Of a stretch of 64,000 nucleotides of DNA, positions 1-7,263 are shown piece by piece; positions within the stretch are counted from its first letter, which is position 1; each line of letters starts with the position of its first letter. The notes beneath the pieces are model-generated. The model had not been told where the DNA came from, made no database searches, and saw only the letters and a program-made list of their open reading frames with translations. Both the position numbers and the translations under genes were made by a program. This DNA comes from Desulfopila aestuarii DSM 18488 (GTDB lineage Bacteria; Desulfobacterota; Desulfobulbia; Desulfobulbales; Desulfocapsaceae), in contig NZ_FRFE01000015.1 of assembly GCF_900143695.1 (NCBI RefSeq), forward strand, positions 62,001 through 126,000. The letters run 5' to 3'.

Positions 1-246
1 ATTGTTGGTCACGGCAAAGGCCAAAAACGCACCAGCCAGATCGCCCTCGCGATACCCTCGTTGCTGCAGCTCGATTTCCCCTTTGGTTACCAAAAGCGCG
101 ATGCCTTCAACCACCTCAGGGCTGATCACCATCACCCTGGCCCCACAGGAAAGCAACGTACGGATCTTGCGCAGACCAACCTTGCCGCCACCAATAACCA
201 GACACAGTTTACCGGCAATCTGCAGATTTACGGGGTATAGCATCAT
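1..246 (-). CDS. Siroheme synthase N-terminal domain (precorrin-2 dehydrogenase / ferrochelatase), partial
   Basis: Reading the minus strand from an ATG-ATG at 246 gives 82 residues running off the left edge. They begin MMLYPVNLQIAGKLCLVIGG, followed by GKVGLRKIRTLLSCGARVMV. This is the typical start of the MET8/CysG-N family: a short strand, a GGGxVGxRK NAD-binding turn (about residues 19-27) and then SPE (42-44). The family oxidises precorrin-2 to sirohydrochlorin with NAD+ and may insert iron, giving siroheme for sulfite and nitrite reductases. AAAGAG lies just upstream of the ATGs as a weak ribosome site. The C-terminal part is outside the window, so a fused uroporphyrinogen methyltransferase cannot be excluded. 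Confidence 0.85.
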   Translation of the reverse strand, partial: MMLYPVNLQIAGKLCLVIGGGKVGLRKIRTLLSCGARVMVISPEVVEGIALLVTKGEIELQQRGYREGDLAGAFLAFAVTNN

Positions 247-282
247 CTCTTTGGTGTAATCCTTACCTTGTTGCGAACGTTA

Positions 283-975
283 CTATTTTCTTCGCAGTCG
301 GTTGATGATGATGGTCACATCCTTGTGTTCTTTACGGAATCTCCGTACCTTACCGTCGATCACAAAATGTTCCCTGGCCAGTTCGAGAAATTTGGGCAGA
401 CTCTGCCGACCGGAATCATGGGCCAGTAAAATCACCCCGTCCGGCTTTAAAAAAGAGAGGAAAATATTCAGAAGCGGTTGGAAAAATTCTTCCCTGAAAA
501 GAATTTCCGCACCCGTAAGAACATCAAAGGGTTCCATCTCCGGTGGATTTAACCAATCGAGCATCTCGCACCGAACCAGTCCGGAAAGACCCGAGGCAGC
601 AATACTCACCCGCTGAAAGTCGAGGATGATATCCTCGTAATCGGTGATGGTCACGTCATAGCCGTTGAATGCGGCCCCAAGTCCGGGCGCGCCGAGACCT
701 GCCCCCAGTTCCAGGAGACGCCGGCCGTTACCGTGGGGGAGATCATGGAGTAGCGAGGCCAGTGCCACAGCCGATTCCCATAACTTGACCCAGAAGGGAA
801 ATTCAGAGACATCGGCAAAAGGATCCTTTCCGTCCAGAAACTCTTCAAGATCGGCAATTTTCAGGAGCCTTACGGTGTCATCTCCGAGTTTTAGCGGTTC
901 AAAATACAGTTGATGGCGACTCCGCAGTCGGTTGTATATTTCCCGTTCAGCTTCCGGGAGAGTACGAATATCCAT
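283..975 (-). CDS. Class I SAM-dependent methyltransferase (METTL/NNMT-like)
   Basis: A 230-residue protein with a Rossmann-type SAM site. LLELGAGLGAPGLGAA is motif I, TITDYED is the acidic strand-2 loop, and LKPDGVILLAHD lies late in the fold. The upstream FPFWVKLWESAVALASLL resembles the lysine-methyltransferase-like (METTL21/nicotinamide N-methyltransferase-like) group, whose bacterial members are mostly uncharacterised, so the substrate is unknown. The ATG at 975 was chosen because it begins MDIRTLPEAE and the family-like region starts soon after; an in-frame start at 1065 would add 30 residues of atypical sequence. It lies 36 bp upstream of the siroheme-synthase start on the same strand and may be co-transcribed with it. 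Confidence 0.75.
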   Translation of the reverse strand: MDIRTLPEAEREIYNRLRSRHQLYFEPLKLGDDTVRLLKIADLEEFLDGKDPFADVSEFPFWVKLWESAVALASLLHDLPHGNGRRLLELGAGLGAPGLGAAFNGYDVTITDYEDIILDFQRVSIAASGLSGLVRCEMLDWLNPPEMEPFDVLTGAEILFREEFFQPLLNIFLSFLKPDGVILLAHDSGRQSLPKFLELAREHFVIDGKVRRFRKEHKDVTIIINRLRRK

Positions 976-1096
976 GAAATAACCATTACGGCCACAGGGC
1001 CTATTAGTGTGCCTGGGTAAAACTGGGCAGAATGTATCCCAGCAGTTGGTAAGAAAAGCAAACAATTGCCAAAGTCATACAGCTCCGCCTCCCCCC

Positions 1097-1134
1097 AAAA
1101 AAAAAAGGTCGGTTGATTCAACAATCAACCGACC
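1097..1134 (-). terminator. Strong hairpin plus U-tract, minus strand
   Basis: GGTCGGTTGATT (1107-1118) and AATCAACCGACC (1123-1134) form a perfect 12-bp stem with a 4-base loop. On the plus strand the stem is preceded by ten A residues (1097-1106), so a minus-strand transcript would carry the stem followed by a ten-U tract, a classic intrinsic terminator. It could end the transcript of the small exported protein about 180 bp upstream. It also sits directly at the predicted start of a promoter (1139-1167). Confidence 0.8.
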
Positions 1135-1138
1135 CAGC

Positions 1139-1167
1139 AGGATAATGAAAAAGAGATACTCTGTCAA
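1139..1167 (-). promoter_or_regulatory. Predicted sigma70-type promoter, minus strand
   Basis: On the minus strand, TTGACA (1162-1167) is followed by a 17-bp spacer and TATCCT (1139-1144). The -35 box is perfect and the -10 box matches 4 of 6. The start point would fall near 1132, inside the hairpin at 1107-1134. The next minus-strand gene is the methyltransferase starting at 975. Motif reading only. Confidence 0.5.
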
Positions 1168-1317
1168 TTACGTTATGGCCACAGCAATCCCCGAGGATTT
1201 CTCGACGATCACGACACCTCAGCCAAACACAGAGGCGAACCGATTGGCGCTATCTCTTCTCATGCAACCTACGCACATGCGTTTCCGGAAATGCCAAAAG
1301 CACACCGGTTCATGGCA

Positions 1318-1527
1318 TTAGCAACCCTCTACAGCGGCACCTTTTGAAGGCAAGGTGACTTTTACCTTATCTCCAGCTTTCATCTTGTCTGCCTTTTCAC
1401 AGGTCATGATAACTTTGTCACCGTCTACAGAATCGACGGTGCAGGTCACTTTGGCAGCAAAACCCGCGCCAGCGGTGCAAAGAGCCATAGCCATTGCCAG
1501 CGCGAAAGCAATAATTCCCTTTTTCAT
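1318..1527 (-). CDS. Small exported protein with three mature cysteines or fewer
   Basis: A 69-residue protein starting at the ATG at 1527, preceded by AGGAG at good spacing; the frame is open upstream but that part lacks coding character. Residues 1-25 are a clear signal peptide ending GFAA. The mature part of about 44 residues (VTCTVDSVDGDKVIMTCEKA, then KMKAGDKVKVTLPSKG) looks like a small beta-strand module, with Cys29, Cys43 and a C-terminal Cys69. Similar short exported modules occur in Desulfobacterota, some annotated within selenite/tellurite reduction operons (ExtJ-like); that link is from memory and weak. The TlpA-like thioredoxin gene lies just upstream on the same strand, so a thiol link is possible but unproven. 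Confidence 0.65.
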   Translation of the reverse strand: MKKGIIAFALAMAMALCTAGAGFAAKVTCTVDSVDGDKVIMTCEKADKMKAGDKVKVTLPSKGAAVEGC

Positions 1528-1793
1528 GATTTTTCTCCTATGTTGTGTCTGATTTTTCCGGATCAACTCCGGCTGGAAGCTACAAATACCCACAGCGTAG
1601 TATACTATTTCGTTAATTTCTAATATACACGATAGGCAAAATATTGTCAATAATGATCACAGCCTGAGGCATACGCTACCCAACAGTATCAATATCTCGC
1701 ACACAAACGTAACCAGCAAGCGACACTATCGACAAAGAAGAACAATCTGCAAAAAATAATATAAATTGCTCCTGCCCTGACAGGTCAGGTTCG

Positions 1794-2297
1794 TTAGTTC
1801 AGCATACTCTGAATGTCCTTCTGCAGGATGGATTTCGGAACATATCCAGGATATTTCTTCACCACATTCCCTTCCATGTTGACCAGGAAGGAAACAGGTA
1901 TCCCATAGACACCACCGAATTTCTCCATGGTCTCTTCATCAGCCATCAATACGGGATAATTAATTTTCTTCTTACCAACCAAAGTTGCCACAGCCTCAGG
2001 ACCACCCTGGTCTACCGAGAGAGCGACAACCGAGAAACCTTCATCTGCATAACTGGTCTGCAGTTCAATAAAGGTTGGAATCTCTTCAATGCAAGGTGGA
2101 CACCACGTCGCAAAAAAGGAGACCAGCAGCACTTTGCCGGAAAAGCTGCGACTATCCACCTCCGCGCCGTCCACTACGTTTTTCAGCACAAATTCGGGCA
2201 TCCGGGCAGACGCATGAACAGAAACGGCGAGACTGAGACTGACTGACACGATCAAAAGAACCGCCCCGGCTAAACAGGACAGAGAGAGTTTTTTCAT
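1794..2297 (-). CDS. TlpA/ResA-like periplasmic thioredoxin
   Basis: A 167-residue protein with a hydrophobic signal or anchor at residues 8-30, then a TlpA-like fold. MPEFVLKNVVDG is the AhpC/TSA-type entry strand, SFFATWCPPC carries the redox CxxC (Cys66, Cys69) after Trp65, and GIPVSFLVNMEG holds the cis-proline loop. Such proteins reduce or shuttle disulfides in the periplasm, often for cytochrome c maturation or oxidative stress. No cytochrome genes are adjacent. Downstream on the same strand is a small exported Cys-rich protein; divergent to it is the surA-like operon. Confidence 0.85.
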   Translation of the reverse strand: MKKLSLSCLAGAVLLIVSVSLSLAVSVHASARMPEFVLKNVVDGAEVDSRSFSGKVLLVSFFATWCPPCIEEIPTFIELQTSYADEGFSVVALSVDQGGPEAVATLVGKKKINYPVLMADEETMEKFGGVYGIPVSFLVNMEGNVVKKYPGYVPKSILQKDIQSMLN

Positions 2298-2594
2298 GTA
2301 TGTACTCCTGCGGAGATTTCAAAATGAGTTCTCATATGCTATACTCTCACGGCAGAATATTCGATATGGCTGGAATGTCAACCGGTACACTGAAGTCCCG
2401 GCTGGTTTCAACTGTACGGACCTGCAATACAGAGGCCTGACATCTGAACTATAGTATATGTCGGCTGAAAATCCAGTCGCTATCAACGATTACGCCGGCC
2501 TCCACCGGCCACCGGTTCGTTTTTTGCCGGTCCAGGGGCGAGTTGCACTGCCGCTGCCCCGTTTTTTGCAACACCATGCTTTAGGACGCTGACT
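2298..2594 (+). promoter_or_regulatory. Divergent intergenic region with possible leader hairpins
   Basis: This 297-bp gap separates the TlpA-like gene (-) from the surA-like gene (+). Near the surA end are short GC stems followed by T-runs: GGGGC (2535-2539) pairs with GCCCC (2556-2560) and is followed by GTTTTTT (2561-2567). Just before it, ACCGG and CCGGT enclose another T6. It could be a transcription attenuator in the surA leader, but the stems are short and the loop is large. No gene seen. Confidence 0.3.
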
Positions 2595-3620
2595 ATGTGT
2601 ATTTCAAGACGAGTACGACCCACCACAGCAGGACTTTTTTTCGCTATTACCCTTTTCTTCTCAGCTCTTTCCCTCAGTCATCCGGTTCATGCCGAAATGG
2701 TCGACAAGATTGTAGCCGTGGTCAATGACGACGTCATCACCCTGTCTGACCTGGAAAGAGAGGGGGAGCCCACCTTTAGAAAAATAGCCGCCAAGGCACC
2801 TTCCGATCAACTCGCTCCCGCTCTCGCCGCCGCGAGAGCTGAAATTCTTGAGACGATGATCGATAAACAGTTGATCACTCAGAAAGCTGCCGCCCAAAAA
2901 ATCACCGTTACCGATGCCGAGGTCGATGCAGCTTTTGCAAATGTCATGCAGCGAACCCATATGACCCGTGAACAGCTCCTGGCTAAACTTGACGAGGCCG
3001 GCGTAGATGAGGCCATTTACAAAGAGACCTTAAGAACTCAGATCCTCCAGAATAAACTGGTCGGTTCGGACATCTCTTCAAAAATAGTCATCACCGACGA
3101 TATGGTTCTTGATTACTACGACACCCACTACGTCTCCCATGCGGCTGCTCCGAGTAGCACCACCAGTGAAGATGGCTATTATTTGCTGCAGATCGGTTGC
3201 AGCTTTCAGGGCTCCAATAAGAACGAAGCACGAGATCGCATACAAAAAGCCCACAACCTGGTCAAGGCGGGTGAAGATTTCAAAGCAGTCGCCAGAAAGT
3301 TCTCCGATCTTCCATCCAGAGCTGACGGCGGAGATATCGGCACCTTTGAACTCGATGACATGGCAGCCAACATGCGTCATGCCGTTGCCGGTCTTCAGGC
3401 CGGAGAAATCAGTGAAATCATCGAGACCCCTGAAGGCTACCAGTTCTTCAAGCTGCTTTCAGGTGGAGAAGTGGCAGGACCAAGCAATATCGTTGCCAAG
3501 GCCCCCTTTGAGGAGGTCAAAGACAAGATCAAACAGGAACTGTTTGACCAGGAAATGAAGAAGGCGTACGCCCAGTGGGTCAAAGAACTGAAGGACCAGG
3601 CCTACATCCAGAAGCTTTAA
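2595..3620 (+). CDS. SurA-like periplasmic chaperone / parvulin peptidyl-prolyl isomerase
   Basis: A 341-residue protein. Residues 1-33 are a signal peptide ending PVHA. Residues 34-160 form a SurA N-terminal domain (EMVDKIVAVVNDDVITLSDL at the start, then a helical LETMIDKQLITQKA stretch). A single parvulin PPIC domain covers about 193-298, with FSDLPSRADGGDIGTF and ETPEGYQFFKL. E. coli SurA has two parvulin domains and about 428 residues, so this is the short single-domain form common outside gammaproteobacteria. It would assist outer-membrane protein folding in the periplasm. It begins an apparent plus-strand operon with the rodZ-like gene 37 bp later and recO 14 bp after that. Confidence 0.88.
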   Translation: MCISRRVRPTTAGLFFAITLFFSALSLSHPVHAEMVDKIVAVVNDDVITLSDLEREGEPTFRKIAAKAPSDQLAPALAAARAEILETMIDKQLITQKAAAQKITVTDAEVDAAFANVMQRTHMTREQLLAKLDEAGVDEAIYKETLRTQILQNKLVGSDISSKIVITDDMVLDYYDTHYVSHAAAPSSTTSEDGYYLLQIGCSFQGSNKNEARDRIQKAHNLVKAGEDFKAVARKFSDLPSRADGGDIGTFELDDMAANMRHAVAGLQAGEISEIIETPEGYQFFKLLSGGEVAGPSNIVAKAPFEEVKDKIKQELFDQEMKKAYAQWVKELKDQAYIQKL

Positions 3621-3657
3621 CCAATCCCTCAGCTGTAACACAGCCAGGATCATACTC

Positions 3658-4308
3658 ATGACCAATGATAAACATGGCCGCGAAGAGGAATCTCTCGGCC
3701 AGTTTCTAAAACGGACCCGGATTGCCCGTGGTCTCGAATTCGAGCAGGTTGTCGAAGAAACCAGAATATCGACATCCAACCTGAAAGCCATGGAATCTGA
3801 CGATTTTGCAGCCTTGCCGGCAGACGCTTTCAGCAGGGGTTTTTACACCATCTATGCCAGAAAACTCCTGCTCGACCCCGAAGAGATTGTCGCCCGCTAC
3901 CGGATAGAAAGAGGCGTCATCCCGAAGCGGGGCGGCACCATGGCCCATAACCCGCCGGGACACAAGGCCGCCCAGCAGGTCAGCAATATGGCCGAGCCAT
4001 CAGCCGTTTCGCCCCTGTCTACTCTAGGGTATATCATATTGATGCTTATCATTCTTGCAGGAGGTCTCTGCTGGTATTTCAACATCAATCCTGCCACCTA
4101 CCTGAGCGAGCAATTGCGCAGTTTTCAAACTGAGCAAACAGAGACCATTTCGCCAGCACCAAAAGAGGAAAACACTCCCCTACCCGCCGGTTCCCCCTCC
4201 AAGGATCAGGGAGCCCTTTTTAGAGTTCATGGTAATCTCAGTCTAGCTCTGGCAACGCCCGACTTCTCCGCCCCACAGTTTGTACCGATCCTGCCCGGTC
4301 TCGTCTAG
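3658..4308 (+). CDS. RodZ-like helix-turn-helix membrane protein
   Basis: A 216-residue protein. An N-terminal HTH_25-type helix-turn-helix spans about residues 11-80 (LGQFLKRTRIARGLEFEQVV, then SDDFAALPADAFSRGFYTIY), a linker follows, and one membrane helix lies at about 121-141. The C-terminal 75 residues are Pro/Glu/Ser-rich, with no visible beta-rich DUF4115 domain, so the periplasmic part looks shorter than in classical RodZ (about 340 residues). RodZ tethers MreB to the membrane in rod-shape control. The neighbours surA-like and recO point to a housekeeping operon rather than a cell-shape cluster. Confidence 0.8.
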   Translation: MTNDKHGREEESLGQFLKRTRIARGLEFEQVVEETRISTSNLKAMESDDFAALPADAFSRGFYTIYARKLLLDPEEIVARYRIERGVIPKRGGTMAHNPPGHKAAQQVSNMAEPSAVSPLSTLGYIILMLIILAGGLCWYFNINPATYLSEQLRSFQTEQTETISPAPKEENTPLPAGSPSKDQGALFRVHGNLSLALATPDFSAPQFVPILPGLV

Positions 4309-4322
4309 CCGTACAGGTTGCA

Positions 4323-5117
4323 ATGAATCCGACCATCCGTGAAACAGATGGCATCATCCTGGACACGAGGGAACACGGTGAGTCGGACCTGATCCTGACC
4401 ATTTTCTGCAGAGATGGCGGAAGATCAACTGCCATCGCCAAGGGGGCCAGAAAGAGCTTACGCCGCTTTGTCAACAAGCTCGAACTCTATAGTTTCCTGC
4501 ATGTTACCTTGCGCCAGCGCAACCCCAACAGCATGGCACTTTTAGAGGAAGCGGAACTGCACGCGGGCTTTATCCGGCTCAGAAAAGATATTCAACGCTA
4601 TACGGCAGCTTCCGTGATCAGGGAATTCACCCTGCTCGCCACCCGCGAGGGTGAAGCTGACGAACGATCCTATGCCCTTCTACTTTGGGCCTTTCACCAT
4701 CTCGATAGAGAAATGCCCCACCTCCAGGTGGTGATGCTCTTTCTGCTTCGCTTCCATGATTATATCGGCTACCGGCCGGAATTGAGTTCGTGCTTTCACT
4801 GCGGAAACCCTGCTGATACGCGAAAAGTTTTCGGCTTCAGCACAGTTTATGGGGGATTGGTCTGCAACTCCTGCGTATCAACAAACAACAGATCCGGCAT
4901 CAGACTTTCCGGACACACCATCATGATGTTGCAAGCCGCTCAGGATATGCCGCTCAAAGATCTGTATCGTTTAGAGATCCCCGAACAACAACTCTACGAA
5001 GCCTTGAACATCCTGCACCGCTACGGCAGACATGTGCTGGGCCGCGATATAATTTCCTGGACGATGCTGCGCAGCACCCTGCAGGCCAGAACCATCGACT
5101 GGGATATTCAGCGATGA
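4323..5117 (+). CDS. recO: DNA repair protein RecO
   Basis: A 264-residue protein of usual RecO length. The N-terminal OB-fold begins TDGIILDTREHGESDLILTI and includes GGRSTAIAKGARKSLRRF. The helical C-terminal domain carries a four-cysteine zinc site (CFHCG at 157-161 and CNSC at 181-184). RecO loads RecA onto SSB-coated DNA with RecR in the RecFOR pathway. It starts 14 bp after the rodZ-like stop and is the last gene of this operon; birA converges on it with a 73-bp gap. Confidence 0.92.
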   Translation: MNPTIRETDGIILDTREHGESDLILTIFCRDGGRSTAIAKGARKSLRRFVNKLELYSFLHVTLRQRNPNSMALLEEAELHAGFIRLRKDIQRYTAASVIREFTLLATREGEADERSYALLLWAFHHLDREMPHLQVVMLFLLRFHDYIGYRPELSSCFHCGNPADTRKVFGFSTVYGGLVCNSCVSTNNRSGIRLSGHTIMMLQAAQDMPLKDLYRLEIPEQQLYEALNILHRYGRHVLGRDIISWTMLRSTLQARTIDWDIQR

Positions 5118-5190
5118 TGATCTCGTGAAAAGTCAGCTTTTCCATACGTATAGATCCTTCAGATTAGCGCAGACTTCACAGGAAATCCCA

Positions 5191-6111
5191 TCAACGATAA
5201 CGGATTTCGCCGCTGTGCTCCACGACCACGGCACCATCATCAAACCGCAATCTCAAGCCACCGTCCGGATCGACACCGATTACGGTTGCCTCATATTGGG
5301 GACTGGTCATCACATCAAAGCCGAACACAACCCGCTGACCTATAGTATCAGAGAGGTTCCGCCAGTTGGCCAGTAACTGATGCATACCATCCTGGCCAGA
5401 GTAGCTGCCGTTTTCAAGATATGTGGCTTCTTCATAGTAGAGCAGTCCGAAGTTCCAGGCGAGCTTTGCAAGAAAGAGGGTCGTGAATCGGGTCAGGTCG
5501 AACTCCCGCCCCAACTCGTGTACAAGTGAGGTGGCGGAGCCGCTCAGCTCCTCAGGAAAGGTACGGTTGTTGACATTAATGCCAAAACCCACCATGTGAT
5601 ATTCGTCGCTGTAGCGTGGCCCGGAAAAGCCTTCCACCAAAAAACCAGCGACCTTTTTTTCGCCGAACAGGACATCGTTTACCCAGCGCAACGTAGCCTT
5701 ATCTCCCCCTACCGCATGAACAGCCTCGCAGCAGGCCACGCCCACCGCCAAGGGTACAAACCGTTTCGACAAATCGAGCAGAGTATTGGCGTGAACCAGA
5801 CAACCCCAGACACCTCCTGCCGGCGCATGCCAGCTTCTGGTAAAGCGCCCTTTGCTCCGGCTCATAGTGTCAGCCAAAATAACCATGCCGTTAGGGACGG
5901 AGCCCGACTCCCCCTCTATCCGGGCGATATGGCTTCTGGCATGATCCATAGCCCTGGGCAACTCTGCATGGCATTCGATCACGGAACCGACAAAACCGCC
6001 ATAGCGGAAAGTGACCTCACAATCAAGATGAGGATGGGTCGCCTGCCGAAGAGGCAGCTCCTGTTGCAGAGTTTCAGCGAGAAGTGTTCGGGTAGGGCAA
6101 TTCTGTGTCAT
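5191..6111 (-). CDS. birA: Biotin--[acetyl-CoA carboxylase] ligase, lacking the HTH repressor domain
   Basis: A 306-residue protein. The BPL/LplA catalytic fold is marked by ADTMSRSKGRFTRSWHAPAG, which aligns with the GRGRxGRxW biotin-adenylate loop although the first GRG is replaced by SKG. Further marks are RWVNDVLFGEKKVAGFLVEG (the KWPND...KxAGILxE equivalent) and VGFGINVN. A BPL C-terminal beta domain ends SGEIRYR. The first ~60 residues do not resemble the winged helix of E. coli BirA, so it is probably a ligase only. Just upstream on the same strand is a biotinyl-domain-like protein, its probable substrate. Confidence 0.85.
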   Translation of the reverse strand: MTQNCPTRTLLAETLQQELPLRQATHPHLDCEVTFRYGGFVGSVIECHAELPRAMDHARSHIARIEGESGSVPNGMVILADTMSRSKGRFTRSWHAPAGGVWGCLVHANTLLDLSKRFVPLAVGVACCEAVHAVGGDKATLRWVNDVLFGEKKVAGFLVEGFSGPRYSDEYHMVGFGINVNNRTFPEELSGSATSLVHELGREFDLTRFTTLFLAKLAWNFGLLYYEEATYLENGSYSGQDGMHQLLANWRNLSDTIGQRVVFGFDVMTSPQYEATVIGVDPDGGLRLRFDDGAVVVEHSGEIRYR

Positions 6112-6143
6112 GGACGCGTGCGAAAACAGCGGGAATACAATAG

Positions 6144-6162
6144 GGGGCCTGTGTAAGGCCCC
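6144..6162 (-). other. Intercistronic hairpin between the biotinyl-like gene and birA
   Basis: GGGGCCT (6144-6150) and AGGCCCC (6156-6162) form a 7-bp GC stem with a GTGTA loop. There is no U-tract on either side, so it is more likely an mRNA-stability or partial-attenuation element than a full terminator. Confidence 0.45.
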
Positions 6163-6173
6163 TTGTAGAAACC

Positions 6174-6827
6174 TTATTCGGCATCCCAGTCAGCTTTCAC
6201 TCTGGTGATGATTTTCTGGATGAGCGGCAGCTTGTCCGGGGCACATACCCCAATAAGCGGCTCACCCTGCGGTACGGAAACGCCTGGCTTGAAATAGACC
6301 GAATGGATAACCCCACGTTCGCCTTTATAATAGACAGGGGTATCACGCTTCATGAGCGACATGGTCAAAATCTCATCGCCGTTATCGATAGTGATTTCTC
6401 TTGCGCCTTTTTTCTCAATCCTTGACTGGATATCGAGGGCAAAGAAATATTTTGCGGTCTCAGGAGCCGGAAAGAGATACAGCACTTCTTTCAGGATAGC
6501 CTCAATGATCTCTTTTTTCTTGAGCGGATGACGAATGGTCATCAGCTTCTCCCCCGCCTCAACGAACTGGCCGTCAAGCTCAGTACGGATATCCATGACG
6601 GTCCCATTGATCTGGGCAGAAATCAGCTTGGGATTACGCTCCCGGTTGATCTCGTAGAGCCGCGTTCCCGGAATCTGTTGCCACTCCCCGGATGGGGCCT
6701 GTACATCATCTCCATCGACAACCTTGAACTCCACCCTTCCGGTATGCACCGCAAGCACATCCACATAATTATATGGATCGCTTTTGTATTTACCTAAAAT
6801 TTCATCAAAATCTATTTTACTGGACAT
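6174..6827 (-). CDS. Biotinyl/lipoyl-like carrier with an interrupted barrel
   Basis: A 217-residue protein. Residues 68-100 read like the first half of a biotinyl barrel (ISAQINGTVMDIRTELDG, then VEAGEKLMTIRHP). Residues 152-195 read like the second half (EILTMSLMKRDTPVYYKGER, then GVIHSVYFKPGVSVPQGEPL). The Met-Lys pair at 159-160 sits where biotin carriers have their EAMKM lysine. Between the halves is a mostly helical insert of about 50 residues, and about 65 residues precede the domain. It lies directly upstream of birA in the same orientation, which supports a biotin-carrier role. No carboxylase subunit genes are adjacent. Biotinylation of Lys160 is inference; a non-biotinylated barrel-sandwich protein is the alternative. 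Confidence 0.65.
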   Translation of the reverse strand: MSSKIDFDEILGKYKSDPYNYVDVLAVHTGRVEFKVVDGDDVQAPSGEWQQIPGTRLYEINRERNPKLISAQINGTVMDIRTELDGQFVEAGEKLMTIRHPLKKKEIIEAILKEVLYLFPAPETAKYFFALDIQSRIEKKGAREITIDNGDEILTMSLMKRDTPVYYKGERGVIHSVYFKPGVSVPQGEPLIGVCAPDKLPLIQKIITRVKADWDAE

Positions 6828-7242
6828 AATTGCAACCTGTTTTGTCTTTACCGGAAGAAAAACACACGACCTGTCGGCTCTTCGGCCGATATCCTACCTG
6901 CTTTGACTCACGAAGACGCCTCCCGGTCACCTGCCGTCTTCTCCAGCGGGGTAATCAATGCAGAGTTTTCTGTATGCATGAATAAAGCATAGGGTTTATA
7001 CTGATATAATGCGCGCATGGCAAGAGTAAACTGTACAACACAGGGTTGCGACGAAAAGAGGAACTCCGCGATTTTCCGCTGGACATGGGCCTTATCCCCC
7101 ATCATTTGGCCTTCTTTTCAACCCTCATCTTATCAGCTTTCGAACACTGCCCGCACGGATAAAAAACAAGCGGTGCCTCTGCACGCATTTACCCCAGAAC
7201 TTCCTGACTTACGGTAAGCATCCTGCTGTTCCAGGGACTTTT
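6828..7242. other. Divergent intergenic region
   Basis: About 415 bp between the biotinyl-like gene (-) and ydbH (+). Apart from the possible small minus-strand ORF at 6908-7105 no gene is recognisable. A short TCGGC/GCCGA stem lies near 6870-6890. No clear promoter could be assigned by eye. Confidence 0.4.
6908..7105 (-). CDS. Possible small hypothetical protein
   Basis: A 65-residue open frame from the ATG at 7105, preceded by AAGAAGG with about 5 bases spacing. It begins MMGDKAHVQRKIAEFLFSSQ and shows no signal peptide or known motif. Third-position GC is high in the first half and falls later. It would lie 80 bp upstream of the biotinyl-like gene on the same strand. Only the ribosome site and frame support it, so it may be spurious. 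Confidence 0.25.
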   Translation of the reverse strand: MMGDKAHVQRKIAEFLFSSQPCVVQFTLAMRALYQYKPYALFMHTENSALITPLEKTAGDREASS

Positions 7243-7263
7243 TTGCGAGATTATCATTTCACC

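Noticed and set aside
2-259. Plus-strand 85-residue frame at the left edge
   Set aside because: It is the shadow of the siroheme-synthase domain on the minus strand, which gives a clear family match.
5596-6156. Plus-strand 186-residue frame opposite birA
   Set aside because: The minus strand encodes a convincing biotin ligase; the plus frame has no family features.
7017-7217. Plus-strand 66-residue frame before ydbH
   Set aside because: No ribosome site, no motif and unlikely composition.
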